Below, piece after piece: positions 43,517 through 55,916 of a stretch of DNA of 64,000 nt. The notes beneath the pieces were generated by a model that saw nothing but the letters and a program-made list of their open reading frames with translations, was not told where the DNA came from and ran no database searches. Made by a program: the position numbers and the translations under genes. Origin of the DNA: Lycium barbarum (taxonomy: Eukaryota; Streptophyta; Magnoliopsida; Solanales; Solanaceae); the NCBI RefSeq assembly GCF_019175385.1, contig NC_083337.1, positions 19,763,885 through 19,827,884 of the forward strand. The letters run 5' to 3'. Position 1 is the stretch's first letter; every line of letters begins with the position of its first letter.

Positions 43517-45948
43517 TTTCACGACCCAACCGGAGGGCCATGACGGGCACCCGGTGCTAACCCACTCGGGCACCTCTTATCGTACATTTTCAATCACATC
43601 TAGGTGAGCCACATGTCTTACTCATAATTTACATATGTGAATGGTGCTAATCTCGTTGGGCAACGACACATTTATATCATCATCAATAACAATGCCCATA
43701 TCCATACACACAAGCTGACGAGGATATCAAACTGATATACAAAATATGCGCCGACAAGGCTGCAAGACATCTAGCCATACACAACTGTCTACAAGCCTCT
43801 AAGGAGAGTATGTAACATCATATAGGCAGGATAGGACCCTGCCATGCCTATATGTATGCACACTAAAGAATAATACTCAAAAGCTGTAGCTCCGGATAAA
43901 ATGGAGCTCCTCTATGTAGTCCCTGAAAAGAAATCTACGGATCAAGCCTTTCTCCCTGTCCACCTGCGGGCATGACGCAGCGTCTACAAGCAAAAAGACG
44001 TCAGTACGATTAATGTACTGAGTATGTAAGGCATAATCAACATCATAGTTGAAGCATAAGAGACAGCATAAGAAATAGCATGAGATATAGCATAAGATAT
44101 AGCATAAGATGGGAGAATCAGGAGGTGATAGAGTCATTTGTACCTCTAGTGTCCTTCATCATATCTACTTAATTATCATTCATAGGGACCTTTCATTTCC
44201 AATACTTGCTCATGACTATGTACATATATATATATGTATGCATACGTTCGTATTTGTATTTGTATCCCTATCATAACCGACCATGAAGGTTCGGTGGTTC
44301 ACATACCCGGCCATGACAAGGCTCGGTGATTATACATACTTGGCCCTACCAAGGCTCAGTGTTATCCGTACCCAACTGCAGTGGTGTGCGCGCGATAGGT
44401 ATCATACTCGGCCGTATAAGCTCGGTGTTACATTATAGTCATACATACTTAGACAAATATACATAAGAGTCATCAACATCATTACCATCATCGTTTTCGT
44501 TACATCTATCCGTAGAGGATCAACTATCATATAAAGGGAAGCAATAGGGTCGTGAAAGTATCGAGAATCGTGAGTTTTAGTAATCTCAGAGATAGAGTCA
44601 CTTGGAAGACATTATGGAACTCATAAAAGAGTATACATCAAAGGAACCATGCCTTAATGAAAGAAGGATTAGCCTTACATATCTTTTTGCCTTCTTAAGT
44701 AATTAACGTTAACCGTCGAATCTTTAACCATCTACATTAGAAGGATTCATACCATAGTTAAGCCTTAATGATACTCTTAAGCCTAAACTAGAATAATTCA
44801 TGATTTAACGAAAATTGGGTAGCATTTCTCCTATTCCATCGACTTCCACTATACTACAATACAACTCTCAAACACCCACAATAACATCCACAATATCACA
44901 ATCAAGTAATCACATTTCATTAAGCCTTCAATATTCATTCTCACACTCAACTCAGACTAGCAACTTCATACCAATTTTTGCACATTTTCATACAATGCTT
45001 CCTCGTCACCATTATTACCTTCCATAACAAGATTATATCTGTATCGTACTAAGAATCATGACTTAAGTTAGCTTACCAATCACAAACATCATAAAAGCAA
45101 CACTTAGACTTCATTTTCTACTTCCTTCTTCTACCCAAGTTTTGCTACAACCAAGCATTCTCAATAACATGAAATAAGCATGGAAACTAACCTTATTATC
45201 CCATAGGAACAAGATTTGAAGCAGCTATCAACTTGTGCAAAAACCCTAGCTACAATGCCCAAGAATCTCTTGAAATCTACCAACCTTAGGAAGCATTCTA
45301 ACACATGAACACTTTGATTCTTGCTATTTGATCTTTCTAATCTCTTGGGTTTGAGTGAAATATGTTTGGAGAAGGGTTTTGGAGCTTTAGAGAGCTTGGA
45401 AGAAATGTGGGAAATGAAAAATGAGCAAGGGTCGGCGTTGTATATAAAAAGAAAATATGACCCGACCCGATTATACGGGCCGTATAATTTATACAGTCCT
45501 TACAATTAGACCGTATAATATTCCCAGGTTGCACCCTTCGCTAAAATAAATCTACGGACCGTATAATTTATACGGTCCGTACAAATGGTCGTACAAATGG
45601 GAATTTCTGAATTTCCTTCGCATCGACTCGTTTGACTTCCAATACTCGTGGAATCTTGTTGGAACTTATATAACAATTCATTAACCAAACAATAGGCCCT
45701 ATATCCGCCCCTTAAGATATTTATAAATAAACATTAGCCCAATTATAGCGGGAACCTTTCCGAACACGACTTACATTTCACTTTCTTCAACAAACTTAGG
45801 CTCTAGATTCATATGACTTCAAAACATTATAGTATGCACCTTAAGCTATCTAATTATTTCCTTAACCTCGTAAGGACTTCATAGTTACCTTAAGCTCTCA
45901 TTAACCTATCCAGAAGGCAATAAGTCCGAAAATTTTCGAGGTGTAATA
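43517..45948 (-). repeat. Tekay 5' LTR
   Basis: 2432 bp. On + the edge reads TTTCACGACCC (TG mutated to TT) and the far end ttcgaggtgtaata. It is the complete member of the pair. The AT microsatellite is short here (44224-44235). Confidence 0.85.
45468..45600 (-). promoter_or_regulatory. Tekay U3 word array (ACGGNCCGT), 5' LTR
   Basis: Words lie at 45475 (ACGGGCCGT), 45493 (decayed ACAGTCCTT), 45554 (ACGGACCGT) and 45572 (ACGGTCCGT), in pairs 18 bp apart. The TATA box in element sense lies about 20-35 bp further (tatatac on minus, 45439-45446). Confidence 0.6.
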
Positions 45949-45953
45949 ATTTT

Positions 45954-48900
45954 AAAAGAGTTGCCACCTAATTGTTAGGAAATTAGGAAAACCAGTTTTG
46001 AAGGATTTATTCATACATCGTGAAAAATCCTTCGTAATCTAAAGTTCTAGGTAAGAGTTCTGGTGATCCCCTAGGAAAGGTGTTAGGCACCCTAGTATTA
46101 AGGATCTGTACTATACGATTGACCTTCGAATTCCAATGTATGAATATTTGCATGAACTATTTATTTGGTGTTTATTTCCCTCATTATAAAATCTGTCATA
46201 TTGCATATCATTTTTTGAAATAAATTGAGTATATTCCCTTTATATACAGGGTATTCAGGTTCAGATTTATAATATCCAGATACAATTAGTTCCTTTTATA
46301 TATAAGGATAATAGTAGTTTTGTAAAGATAAGAAAAGTTCATTTATTTAAAATATGGGATTAATGGGTTTTGTTCATGCTTGACTCATACATGGTACGGG
46401 TTAATCCGTTTAACACATTTTCAGAATGTCCTTATCTAAAACTTTTATATTTACAAATGATTTATACGGATTTAATTTATAAGAAGAAGTTTTGCTTTTA
46501 TATAACAAAAACTAACTTTTCTTGGTCCTTGACTTAAACTTAACGCCCAATATTTGTAGTGAAAAGGTGATAATTTTACATGGGCTTTGGCCTAAATTTT
46601 ATTCTTTTTTCTGAAAATTAATGCAGTGTCTAGATGAATTGATTTTTGTTGGGCCTTGGCCCAAAATTTCGTTTTTCTGTTATGGGGCTCAGCCCAAAAT
46701 AGTCCTTCTTCTAGTTTCTGAAAATTTTGTTAAGTGAGGCATAAAAATGTGGTTTTATTGGGCCTTGGCCCCAAAATTCCCATTTTTCAACTGGGCTTAG
46801 TCAAAAGAGAAGACTTATTTCTGGTTCTTGAATACACTACATATATATACAATTTGAAATCACTTTAATTGGGCTTAATCCAAATGAAATCTTTTTAGGA
46901 AAACTGAGTTTTAAGGAAAAAATGTTCTTTTGGTTTAAAACGTCAATTTGGTTTTTCTTCATTAGGAAGATGCTAGCAGTATTCCATCATGATGTAATCT
47001 TTTTTATCCCCTTTTACCGATTTACTTACTTAGCCATTTTTACTTTCTAAATCGTTTATACCTAGCTCGGGTTTAAAAATCGCGTGGGGACCTAAAGTCG
47101 AACTAAACGGCGTAGGCCCTGTTGTCCTAAGACGACTAATTCATGACCATAATGATTCCAATAATATACACGAGTTTTACAATCTTTACAAATACACGAT
47201 ACAATCAGTTGCATATAATAAAAATGCATAAGTAAGGAGAAAGGGGAGACTAAGGGCGTACCAAGCACCTAGTTAGCCATTTTCACCCAGGGCTGGGCCT
47301 TCTTTGCATCCTTAACAATATTATCTTCCATTTCTTTCCTTGAACTCCATAATCTTTTGAAAGAATTTTCCTATTGGGCTTTTAGCCCAATAGGGTGGCT
47401 GGACTCAGCCCAAGTGGCCATGCAGTGAAGGAGAAGAAAAGAAAAACGACCCAGTTAGTTTATAATTTTCTGAACTTATCACATACGAAGATACAAGCAT
47501 ACATATATCAAATTCCTTCAAGGGTCATGCAATAAATATAGCTGCATCTGTACTATTGGGCTTTAATAGGTAGGGATTTAGGTAATAGGAAGGGAAAGTC
47601 GTCACCATCCTTATTCCTGATGCCGCACAAGATAAAAAAGGTTTCATGAACCTCTGACATGGCAGGACACTAGGGGATGGTTTTAGACCAAAACCCAAAA
47701 GCAACCTTAGTTTCCCAGCCAATATAGCCATAAGTAGAACGAATTCCATATTCATACATGAGTTAGGTATAGGCAAAAACAATTTTGGTGTATGCAGTCA
47801 TAACTAATCAGGAGTAGACAAAACAAACAAGCATGGGATAGACAGAAACAAGTGATAACATCTGGAGGAAGTATAACTAGAAGCAAAGTGAGAGCACACA
47901 GACATGGCGTAGGTAGCAACAAACTGCAGGTCTAATGCTCATGGGATAGCACAGGGCAATATTCATTATGGTAACAACAATAAAAAAGGACACATGTAGG
48001 ATTCATACACAACCAAGAAAACATGCACCTAGGCTGAACTCAGGTTTCCTTCAACTCAAGTGAACATATGCAGGACAGGAGGCCATGCAGAAATGACAAT
48101 TTGTACTTAGAGTGATCATGACATGGGCAGGGCCAAACAGATAGGACTAGGTTTCTCTGGTTCACGTATATCTATACAGAAAGTGTAGCATAAAAATGAG
48201 TGATTGTAGTTTCAACAGCCATGGCACATGTATAAACAGATTGCAAACAGGTCCAAGTGTGTGAGGAGGATGTAGGATTTCTTTTCAACATTGGCAGTCA
48301 AGTTGTTAAATGGTGACAATCTGCTTTTTAACATTTTTGATTCTCCCTTATCCCTCTCCTCAGAACATCTTTTAAAAAAAGACCTTTCTAAGCCATGTGA
48401 CTTTTAGCTCACCTAAAGTCCTTTGGAATCATATGAGGTCCTGTCACTTAAGCTATTCACAACTAGGTGTTCCTCAAATACAGATATAAATACTCACAAG
48501 CAGACAATGTTGTTTAGGTATAAATAAGAACCATTCTTTGTTATTAGGGCCTAGTCAAGCTCACACTTGGACATGAGATGAATTAAAGGGTCATTTTTAG
48601 CTTTTATAAAAAAGAACCAACACAGACTGCTCTGAGCACTTCAACAAACCCAAACATATCACAAATCCTCATCCAACTGAATCACAAAGGTATATACCAA
48701 CTGAATGGCCAAGCAATAATGACTAATCACACAAATAGAGTTCTCAAGGACACGCACAAGAAAGGACAGTTAAATGGTGATACTTCATTCATGTGAGTAA
48801 GCCACCAAAATTTAGGCCAAGGATTCAAACAATTCTAGCATGGATATGTCATATAGGATCTCATGGAACATGTTCACTCTTAGCAACACAAAGCAAGAAA

Positions 48901-51533
48901 TTTTGAACTCTAAGGCATGAATCTAGGTCTGGATAAGTCATTTCCCCCAGAATTTTTGTCAATGATGCAGTTTTAAATCCCTTTGATCATGGCAAAGAAT
49001 GTGATGGACCCCCTTACTTTAATCTAACTTCGTTTTGGTAGCATAAAATCTCAAAAGATCCTCCCAGGCATGGTTAAACATCTCCTAACCAAACATAAAG
49101 CTTCTGTGTATTCCCACAGCCATGGGAATAAGGTTCAGGAGAAAAAGGAAACCTCACGGTACTGAAAGAGAAACAGGATAGGGTGAGGTCATCACCTCCT
49201 CAATCCTTTCCTGAATCTTGCTTTCAGTAAAAAAGAAGCAAAGGCTCCACTGGTCATTACTTCCAATTCATACCTAAGCTCACCTTTTACTCTCCTAAGG
49301 CACTCTCAACTCCTTAGCTCATCCTTATACCCAGTGACAACCACCAAGACCTTGTGGTTAAGATTTAGTTTAATATTGCCTTGAAATCAAGTCCCAGATA
49401 AACACCTAGTTAACCACACAAGTTAGCAGTTTCAATTAACTTAACCTAGGGTCTTACAATGAAAGCTGTCTTGAATTCCTTTTTTACATTACTTCTTTGA
49501 AAAAATTTGACATCTTAATCCTTATAAACTTAAGTTTCAAACTGAACATCAATCCTGAGACTCAAGTAGTTCCATTTCATTGGTTGATTAATCATTTTAA
49601 CAATCAGAGGACATATCAGGATTCAATCACCTTTTCAGTATCCCTAGACCTTTTTGAAGACTCAAGCATGGACCAGATATAGAAGGGGGGGGGGGATCTG
49701 GTGACATAAACAACAAGGCTAGGTTTTGTTTAAATAAACAATCATGTCACATAATTATCCTAGTAGTATCTAGGTGTCATAATTCATATTAAATGATTTT
49801 ACTGCTCCATGAGCCTATACTAGCCTTTAATGAACCATTCGGGAGAATCTTATACCAAACAAATAGACTTTGGTCTCAATCTTTTTTTAAGATTTGTATG
49901 TTATGCTCAAGAGTACTGACTGTTTTATACTTACCTTCAGTGTATAATGTACAACTGTTCAAAGTTATTTTAGGCCAATCCAGACATATTTAAACAGACT
50001 TAGATAGACTCTGGCCTATTCAAATGCAATTAGACTTCATTCAATCTCATTCTAGTGCCTTGACCACATCATATGACTCATATAAGTATGCCTAGACTCA
50101 TTAAGCCTTGTTTTAGACAAATCATGATTCTTTACTTATCTTAATCATGGTTTATACTACTAATTATGACATAAACAAGTGTATAGAGTCTCAGGAAAGG
50201 AGATTGAAGACTTCACAATCTCATCAACAAACTGGCAACTACCTTAAACTACTCCAGATGGATCATCACAGTTCTTTAGCAGTCTCATACATTTAAACAG
50301 GATTAATAGTAATCTAGAAGATTACTAAAGTTACTATTAGCAATCATATGACTATACTTCGTGATGTTTAAAGGATGAATAGCCAAGTAGGAACCTTAGC
50401 ATTTAATAAAATATACCTCAGTCTATACATCTTTACTAGTGGAGCAACATCAATAAAAAATTATCTAGATACACACATTTAGCTCATACACTATTAAGCC
50501 TAAGCATATCATTAGTGAGGACAAGAATGTGATCTCTATCTCTATTTTAAGCTCCTGATTAATTTTAAGCATTACTAGGGCAGCAAATTACCACTAATCA
50601 AACCCAAAACAAACTAACAGCAAACAGAGCATTCTCATATAACAAAGCTACTGAAAATAACAAAATAAGTAACAAGATTAAAATGTTACCTTTTTTAGGT
50701 GCAGCTGTGAACAAGAATGCATTTGAAGGCCTTTTGCTCCCAAATCTCAAACTCAGCCACAAAAAAAATAAAATAACAAAGACACAAAATTTTTAGAACT
50801 AAGAAAAACCTGAACTTTAAAAGCTAAGTCTTAAAGTCTTTACTGAAAAGCCTAAATCTCGAGTTCTTTGTTTTACTCAAATTCAGGCTTTTTTGGTTGT
50901 TTTTCAACTTGTTTAAATCATAAGGTTGGGGTTCTATAAATAGAACCCCAAAGTTGTGTAAAATAGTGAAACCATCAATGTGGTACAAACCCATTTTTCA
51001 AATGAAAATTCTCATTACACGAATTTAACGTCTGAGATTTAACGTAAAACTACTTATACGACCAGATTTGTTCTATCTTGGGTTGATCTGGGTCATCATT
51101 AAAAGACCAATAAGAAATCACGAAAATAATAAAGCAATATGAAATTAAATCAACAGAAAATCGCGGATCTTACCTAGAATTTGAAGAATCTATAAAAGCA
51201 AATGTTTTAATACCGTGTTCGGGATGAATTCGAGCAAGAATGAGAGTTAGAATTAATTGTTTCATGCTTAAAGATGCACCAGCACTGTGGAATCTCTGCA
51301 AACCCTGAAAGTTTGCCATTTTTGGACTAGGAGAGAGAAGGGAAGGGTGAGGTGGCGCTAGGGTTTGAAAGGGAAAGGGAAAGAGAGAGAGTGGGGTGAG
51401 GATAGGGGTTGTTTGGTGTTAATGAAATAAATAAGGGATGTTATCCCTGAAGTTGATGTGGACTGGGCCGGGTCTTGGTCCATTTTGGGCTGGACTCGGT
51501 CCAAGTCATAAAGGAATGAGAATGGCCCTTTTA

Positions 51534-51572
<39 letters not shown>

Positions 51573-52437
51573 TTAATGTATATATATGCATATAAAGGGC
51601 GGATAAAACTAAAATATCGACTATTGATCATAATATTTCAATTATAATCAAATTAGGACATAATTAACCTATTAAATAATTTTAAAATGCGGTAAATTGT
51701 ATAAATGGGCTTAATTTTGAGAATATGGCCTTAATTGATTTTAATCTGATTGATTATTTCAATTATGGCCATACTTGGCCTAATTAGCTAATTTTAAAAT
51801 TAAATTACACTAGTGTCCTTGATTAATTTGAGCCAATGAATTTTGGTTATTTCAATCAAAGCCATTAAGAGACTAATTTTACAAAAATGACCCCCAATTT
51901 CCTTAAACCATGAATTAGTTAGTTTAATTGTGGCCATAACGAAAAATAATTAAACAATTAAAAGTCAATTTGCAATAATGACCATCTAATTGATTAATTA
52001 GCCTAATTAAAACATCTATAGGCAATTATAAATAATTTTGACAAATTATACAATTATACAAAATTAGAGATTAAGGGGTGAAATGGTCAATTATATTAAT
52101 TACTCAAACTCCTTGAATTGAAGGGAATAATGTATTTGCTAATTTTGATTTTTGACAATTTAAACAATTAAATAAATTATTATTTTAAAAATTCTATTTC
52201 TTTTATTAAATCTAACAAGTATCTCATAAATATCATAAAAGGTACCAATTAATTTCTAAATAATTTGTGATGTCATAAAAAAGCCTATTTATCAATTTAA
52301 AGGAGTAAAATATTGACCTGAACAATTTATACCAAAATTATTAAAACCCTTTAAGGTGCATAACTCATTTTATTTATTATGCAAGGACTCTGAGTGATTA
52401 AAATAAATTACGGGAGGTCACAGATTAGGTGTCAACA
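45954..52437 (-). repeat. Ogre-2 3' LTR, main part
   Basis: On minus it starts TGTTGACACCTAATCTGTGA at 52437 and runs to the Tekay insertion, continuing at 36405. Total LTR length is about 6.5 kb, in the Ogre range. It is rich in GGGCCTTGGCCC-type words (46581-47393) and AT-rich in U3 (51600-52400). Short simple repeats are (GT)8(AT)n at 51535-51571 and G11 at 49685-49695. None of the short open frames inside resembles a protein. Confidence 0.75.
50926..50951. promoter_or_regulatory. Palindromic TATA element in Ogre LTR
   Basis: The arms TTGGGGTTCTAT and ATAGAACCCCAA are perfect 12-bp inverted repeats with two A between them, so the centre reads CTATAAATAG on + and CTATTTATAG on minus. The position is about 1.5 kb from the LTR start, suitable for the end of U3. 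Confidence 0.55.
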
Positions 52438-52455
52438 ACTGCCCCTTCGATTTTC
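52438..52455 (-). other. Ogre-2 polypurine tract
   Basis: On minus gaaaatcgaaggggcagt directly abuts the LTR start at 52437. Confidence 0.65.
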
Positions 52456-54473
52456 GGGGATGGCGAGACCATCCCTGAGCAATGAAATTTGAGTAAACCT
52501 AATTTTTGACTGACCCGACTCATTCTACCCTTTATCTTCATGCATTTTTCACATACATGGCCTAACCCTGGCTTCTGGGTTTCCTACATATCTCGGGTTG
52601 TACGAGAATTCAGGCCACTTGTAGTTCGACTCAACTAAAGACTTATAAGTGATTCGGCAAGAGAGTCATGAAATCCCCGGTGAAGTAACCGGGGTTTCTG
52701 TGGAAAGTTGTTAGAGTGTGACCTACTCTCTAGTCTTGAGCCCGCCTATATGTCCCTGGTCTCTAGGAATCAGGTCACATGTAGTTCGACTTCCTGGAGA
52801 AGAGTATGTCCCTTATGCGGGAATACCTTCAGATTTTTCGGTATGCTCTGACTGGTCGCGGTTTTTAGTGAAGAAAATAAAAACAAGATAAATTGTGGCT
52901 GAGTCTGAGATTGGATGGCTTCCAAATCCTGGCCAGAGAGCTTGACTCTCATGGGCAGCCTATCTTGACCGACCGTGTAAGAAAAAGTTCCACGTTTGTT
53001 CCACAAATTGTCTGGATCCGGTTCAGCAATCCAGCTCCTTTCTGGCGGCTGTGTGCCTGTTTCCTGGACTTGACTATATATAGATATTCTTCATGGAATT
53101 TTTTAGATAAATGGCCCTCTCGGCTATTTGCATGAATGGCCCTCTCGCCAGTTTATATGAATGGCCCTTTTGGCTATTTGAATGAATGGACCTTTTGGCT
53201 TGTTTGAATGAATGGCCCTCTCGGCAGTTTGAATGAATGACCCTCTCGGTAGTTTGAATGAATGGCCCAGTTTTGAATGAATGGCCCTTTCAACTTGTTT
53301 GAATGATTGACCCTCTTGGCAATTTGATATGAATGACCCTCTCAACAATTCGATATGAATGGCCCTCTCGGCAGTTTGTAAGAATGGACTTCTTAACCAA
53401 TTAAATAAATGAATAGCCCTCTCGACTTGCAGATGACAAATATGGCCCTTGTAGCTGGATGATCTTTCTTTCGTCTATTGTATTGGCTACTGACCCTTAT
53501 GGTCGGATATGCCCTTTTGTCCTTGTCATGACCCTTTTGGTCAGACTTATCTTTACGCTCATTCATTCTTTGCATGACCCTTGGCTGAAAATATTTTTAT
53601 GCCCATTTGTTTTGTGACCCTCCTGGTTAGATCTGTCTTTATCACCCATTTTTTGCTGTGACACTTTTTGGTCATTTTCCGCCTGGCTGAGTTTGTTTTT
53701 TGCCTTTGTTGTGAGCAAGTCCGATTGATGGCGTGGTTGCCGTCCTGTTAAAACCTGCATCTACAAAAAAATTGTTAGTTTCCTAAGAGGCAGATTAGCG
53801 TCGTTGTCCTCCCGTCTGATGTTTCCTCTTGATGCTCCTTTGAACCCTCTTGGTCTCGGTATTTCGAGAGATGGTTTTAGGATGTACTTATGCTAATTTT
53901 TAAAGTAAAGTTTGTAAAATGCGCGTTGTTTTCCTTTTTTAGAAATGTTTTACTTAAAATTTTTGAGATTTTTGAGATCTTTCTCGAAAATTCTGCCCTA
54001 GTTGCTGGTCTTACTCTGATTGGCTCTGGTATTGTCTCGTCATGCAGGAATTTTTGAGGTTCCCTCAAAAATTCTGCCCCAGTGTAGGGCTTTGCCCTGC
54101 CCTTTTCTTTGTCGATTTTTGGTAGGAATTTTTGAGGTTTCCCAAAAAAATTTGCCCTAGTGTAGGACTGATGCTGGCTGATTTTTGTGCAAATCCTTAT
54201 AGCTTGACCTTGTTGATTTCTCCTACTTTATCGTCTCTGAGGTTTCCTAAGGCTTTCTTGGGTTTTTCTTTTATGATGATCGAGCTGGAAAGCGCCTACG
54301 TATCCCGTCGCAGTAGAAATTCAGGTCGAATGTAGTTCAAAATAAAATAACTGAGTTTTGGTTTCTACTAATAATGTGACCGTGTCCGATATGGACTGCC
54401 TACATATCCCACTATGGGGAAGTCAAGTCATTATGTAGTTCATTACATAAAGGATTTGTTTTTTTTTCCTATT
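52456..54473 (-). other. Ogre-2 3' untranslated region
   Basis: This is the noncoding stretch between integrase and polypurine tract. It contains four copies of a loose 50-bp unit with landmarks cctacgtatccc, gaa(t)tcagg and tgtagttc (52581-52635, 52741-52795, 54291-54342, 54394-54445), and a minisatellite at 53111-53465 that decays to about 53680. Ogre 3' UTRs are known to be variable and rich in tandem repeats. Confidence 0.6.
53111..53465. repeat. About 25-bp minisatellite in Ogre 3' UTR
   Basis: There are about 14 imperfect tandem units of the form atggccctctcggcagtttg plus aatga, mostly 25-26 bp long with one short 19-bp unit. Copies begin at 53111 and degrade rightward into looser tgaccct..tggtc words to about 53680. 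Confidence 0.85.
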
Positions 54474-54948
54474 CTATAATAAAGTACGACTACAAGTAAC
54501 GGTACTATTAGAAGGAAATGATGATGCAGTTACAAGCAAACAGAATCCTAAACATAGTATCTCTTGAGTGCATCTGCATTGATATCTTTGGCCCACTCTT
54601 ATCCATTCATCTCGTCTAGGACTACGGCTCCTCCTGAAAGTACTTTCCTGACCATGTATGGTCCTTGCCAGTTTGGCGAATAAGATGAAATGATGTCCAT
54701 TGGAGGTCGGAGGCTCAATGGATCCTATGACGTCTATTTCCCATCCCACGAATGGCCAAGGTGAGTTCATCGCATGTAATTCTGTCGAGGGCAACCTTGA
54801 TCAGATCTCCGTGTATCTGGCTCTGATGGCACTTCTGCATGAATTTGCACGAATCATGCTCCTTGGTCATCCAGTAATATCTTGTCCTTAGGATTTTCTC
54901 AGCAAGGATGAATCCATTCATGTGGGGTCTGTATGCCCCTGCATGCAC
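54474..54948 (-). pseudogene. Ogre-2 integrase remnant
   Basis: The zinc-binding and linker region reads HAGAYRPHMNGFILAEKILR and YYWMTKEHDSCKFMQKCHQS. The core start follows in another frame: NSPWPFVGWEIDVIGSIEPP, with TSNGHHFIL. The frame then shifts to nonsense before the second catalytic Asp, so the enzyme is truncated. A decayed spacer of about 290 bp separates it from the RNase H frame. Confidence 0.78.
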
Positions 54949-55235
54949 CTCTTTTTAATCTTTGTAGCCTCTTCGGCGTCCACACACCTGAGTAACCCAA
55001 GGTCAGGGGTCCTTTTGTACAATACTTCTTTGTTCAAGAAGAACCCATTAACCAACATCCTGATGGTCTTCTTCTGATTTGCTGAACTCTCTGGGTGGTA
55101 CCCTCCTTTCTCTAGGTTGGCCTTGATGTTGGCATACCATGATTGGCCATCCAGCTCAGCCTCGACATGGGCGCAGTGAGCATGTTCTTCTCTTAGTGTG
55201 ATCTTTAGTGGATCAATGTGAGTACTCTCAGGATG

Positions 55236-55886
55236 CTAGATCATGGAGGTTATCGTTGCTAATGCATCTGCAAACTCATTTTGGGCCCTCGAAGTATGCC
55301 TGAAATTGATGTTTTTAGATCTCCCGCACAGTCTTTGTACTAGAATCACATACGGGAGTATCTTATCATTCTTGGTTGCCCAATTTCCTTTCACTTGACT
55401 TATGAGCAAATCGAAGTCCCCAATTACCAACAGCTCTTGTATGTTCATGTCCAATGCCATTCTGAGGTCGAGGACACACGCTTCATATTCCGCCATGCTG
55501 TTATTACATCTGAAGTTGAGCTTTGCGGCCATCAGATAGTGTTGTCCTGTTTGTGATATTAACACTGCCCCGATGCCTGATCCTTTGTAATAGACTGCTC
55601 CGTCAAAGAGCAGTCTCCACCCTGAGTACGGTTCTACCACCTCTTTCTCCATAGCCATTACTTCCTCATATGGGAAGAAAGTTCGTAATGGTTCAAGTTC
55701 TTCATTGACGGGACTTCCTGCCAGTAAGTCAGTTAGGGCTTGTCCTTTGATTGCGTTTTGTCTTACGTATACGATGTCAAATTCACTCAGTAGCATATGC
55801 CATTTGGCTAGTTTACCCCCGGGCATCATTTGCCAGAAAATGTATCTCAATGGATGCATTCTGGATATGAGGTGAGTGGTGAACAC
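55236..55886 (-). pseudogene. Ogre-2 second RNase H
   Basis: An open frame of 216 codons. It opens with the connection tail (HPLRYIFWQMMPGGKLAKWH, LLSEFDIVYVRQNAIKGQAL). The extra RNase H typical of Ogre follows: WRLLFDGAVYYKGSGIGAVL, MAEYEACVLDLRMALDM, LLVIGDFDLLISQVKGNWAT (the usual GDSDL Ser is Phe) and HTSRAQNEFADALATITSMI. Asp, Glu and Asp ligands are visible. It is the best-preserved coding piece of Ogre-2. Confidence 0.85.
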
Positions 55887-55916
55887 CGATAAGTAGTGCC
55901 TCGGCTTTTGAGCAAT

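Larger units (their letters stand above)
36406..45948 (-). mobile_element. Tekay chromovirus inserted in Ogre LTR
   Basis: 9543 bp. The edges on + are TGTCACGACCC at 36406 and GGTGTAATA at 45948 (the final CA is now TA). ATTTT occurs on both sides (36401-36405 and 45949-45953), a perfect target duplication. Joining the flanks restores continuous Ogre LTR text. Gag, protease, RT, RNase H and integrase lie on minus. The integrase end and chromodomain are missing because pol is joined directly to LTR interior near 38862. Confidence 0.88.

Noticed and set aside
45954..52437. Host genes inside the long AT-rich stretch
   Set aside because: All open frames are under 90 codons without domains. Edge sequence and inner/outer neighbours show that the whole stretch is an Ogre LTR.
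53124..53348. Repeat protein on the minus strand
   Set aside because: The frame is only the translation of the minisatellite; a 25-bp unit cannot hold one frame through indels.
53111..53465. CRISPR-like array
   Set aside because: Units are contiguous imperfect repeats without unique spacers, in a plant retroelement UTR.
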